From Anomaloglossus baeobatrachus (taxonomy: Eukaryota > Chordata > Amphibia > Anura > Aromobatidae): 64,000 nucleotides of DNA. Under the pieces are notes generated by a model, which worked only from the letters and a program-made list of their open reading frames with translations, searched no databases and was not told where the DNA came from. Shown here piece by piece: positions 63,392 through 64,000 of the stretch. The DNA is taken from assembly GCF_048569485.1 (NCBI RefSeq), contig NC_134361.1:166263758-166327757 (forward strand). Direction: 5' to 3'. Made by a program: the position numbers and the translations under genes. Every line of letters begins with the position of its first letter. The stretch's first letter is position 1.

Positions 63392-64000
63392 TGTTAGGAC
63401 CAGGAGGACGGGTAGGCCCAGGAGGTGGATCCACTGGACTGATCACCCCACCGAGGGCAAGGTGCCCGGTAGCCGGAGCACTACGGGTAGCAGGACTGTC
63501 CGTTCAGAGGAGTGGAGTGAAGAAGTCCCTGGGACCACGGAGTCTCTGAAGGTAGTCCAGGTGACGGAGCTCAGGTTCGGAGGCCGAGATGATGTCAGGC
63601 AGAGTTCGGAACCAGCTGAGCGAGGAGGTCAGTCACCACACGGATCCAGGGATCGGAGACGGTAGGGACTGACAAGATGGCGGACAGTCACCGTTCGGGG
63701 TTCTGGAACCGTCAGGACCGGTTGGCGAGACAGGAGCGACTCTACAAGAGAGATAAGTGAGTACGGGACAAAGCACAGGGAGACCTGACTCCTAGCTTAG
63801 CAAACACGAAGAACAGGCCCCGCCCACTTGGAAAGGATCCCCCTATATACCCTGTACCTGGATCTTCAATATCCTGTTGGAGGACGCTGGCCCTTTAAAA
63901 GAGGGTCAATGACCGCGCGCGCGCCCTAATGCGCATGCGCGAGGCCCAGGTGCCAGAAGCCAGAGCAGGAAGCGGTGCACAGGAGGCAGGAGTGCCGGGC
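63392..64000. other. Unclassified GC-rich sequence, possible start of an LTR
   Basis: Begins TGTTAGGACCAGGAGG directly after the Penelope repeat. A TATA-like ctatataccctg is at about 63842 and ccctttaaaagaggg at 63890, before CG-rich cgcgcgcgcgccc. This resembles frog LTR promoter regions, but only one end is in the window, so no call is firm. The 67-residue frame at 63462-63665 has no recognisable domain. Confidence 0.35.

Overview
The window looks like vertebrate nuclear DNA, most likely from an amphibian and probably a frog. I see no host protein-coding gene. The evidence for a vertebrate is U6 snRNA genes with vertebrate-type Pol III promoters (octamer, PSE, TATA), a V-SINE, a Helitron with frog-like ends, hAT elements, an Ngaro element, a Ty3/gypsy element and Penelope-like sequences. 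The amphibian assignment rests on recognised repeat styles and is an inference.

Positions 1-55046 hold a tandem array of four copies of one unit of about 9.4 kb (starts at 1, 19848, 29212 and 37965). Each unit is a dimer of two old, diverged half-units. Half A carries a U6-type gene whose 5' stem-loop region is duplicated (372-500, 20212-20340, 29584-29712, 38339-38467). Half B carries a near-canonical U6 gene (4769-4874, 24426-24531, 34030-34135), lost in unit 4 by a small deletion. Both halves share the order: MITE-like block, short minisatellite, promoter, U6 gene, common downstream block. Half B also holds a V-SINE and a non-autonomous Helitron with a GACA-rich microsatellite.

Large insertions are private to single units and so arrived after the array formed. 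In unit 1 the Helitron is split by an Ngaro retrotransposon (7385-14421, minus strand) and by a 3.3 kb LTR element (14474-17772, minus strand) whose only protein contains a cold-shock domain. In unit 4 the Helitron holds a 2 kb non-autonomous hAT element (44557-46566), a Ty3/gypsy retrotransposon that looks whole (46636-54452, plus strand), and then a Penelope-like insertion at about 55047 where the array stops.

Positions 55047-63391 are a Penelope-like element lacking most of its RT but keeping the GIY-YIG part, with inverted copies of its terminal repeat. Inside it lies a TIR element (55314-59912), and inside that a 2.7 kb palindrome (56854-59529) with a hammerhead ribozyme motif in each arm, in opposite orientation. 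The last 600 bases are GC-rich and unclassified, possibly the start of another LTR.

Inferred order of events: monomer U6 unit; A/B divergence; V-SINE and Helitron into half B; amplification of the dimer; private retroelement insertions.
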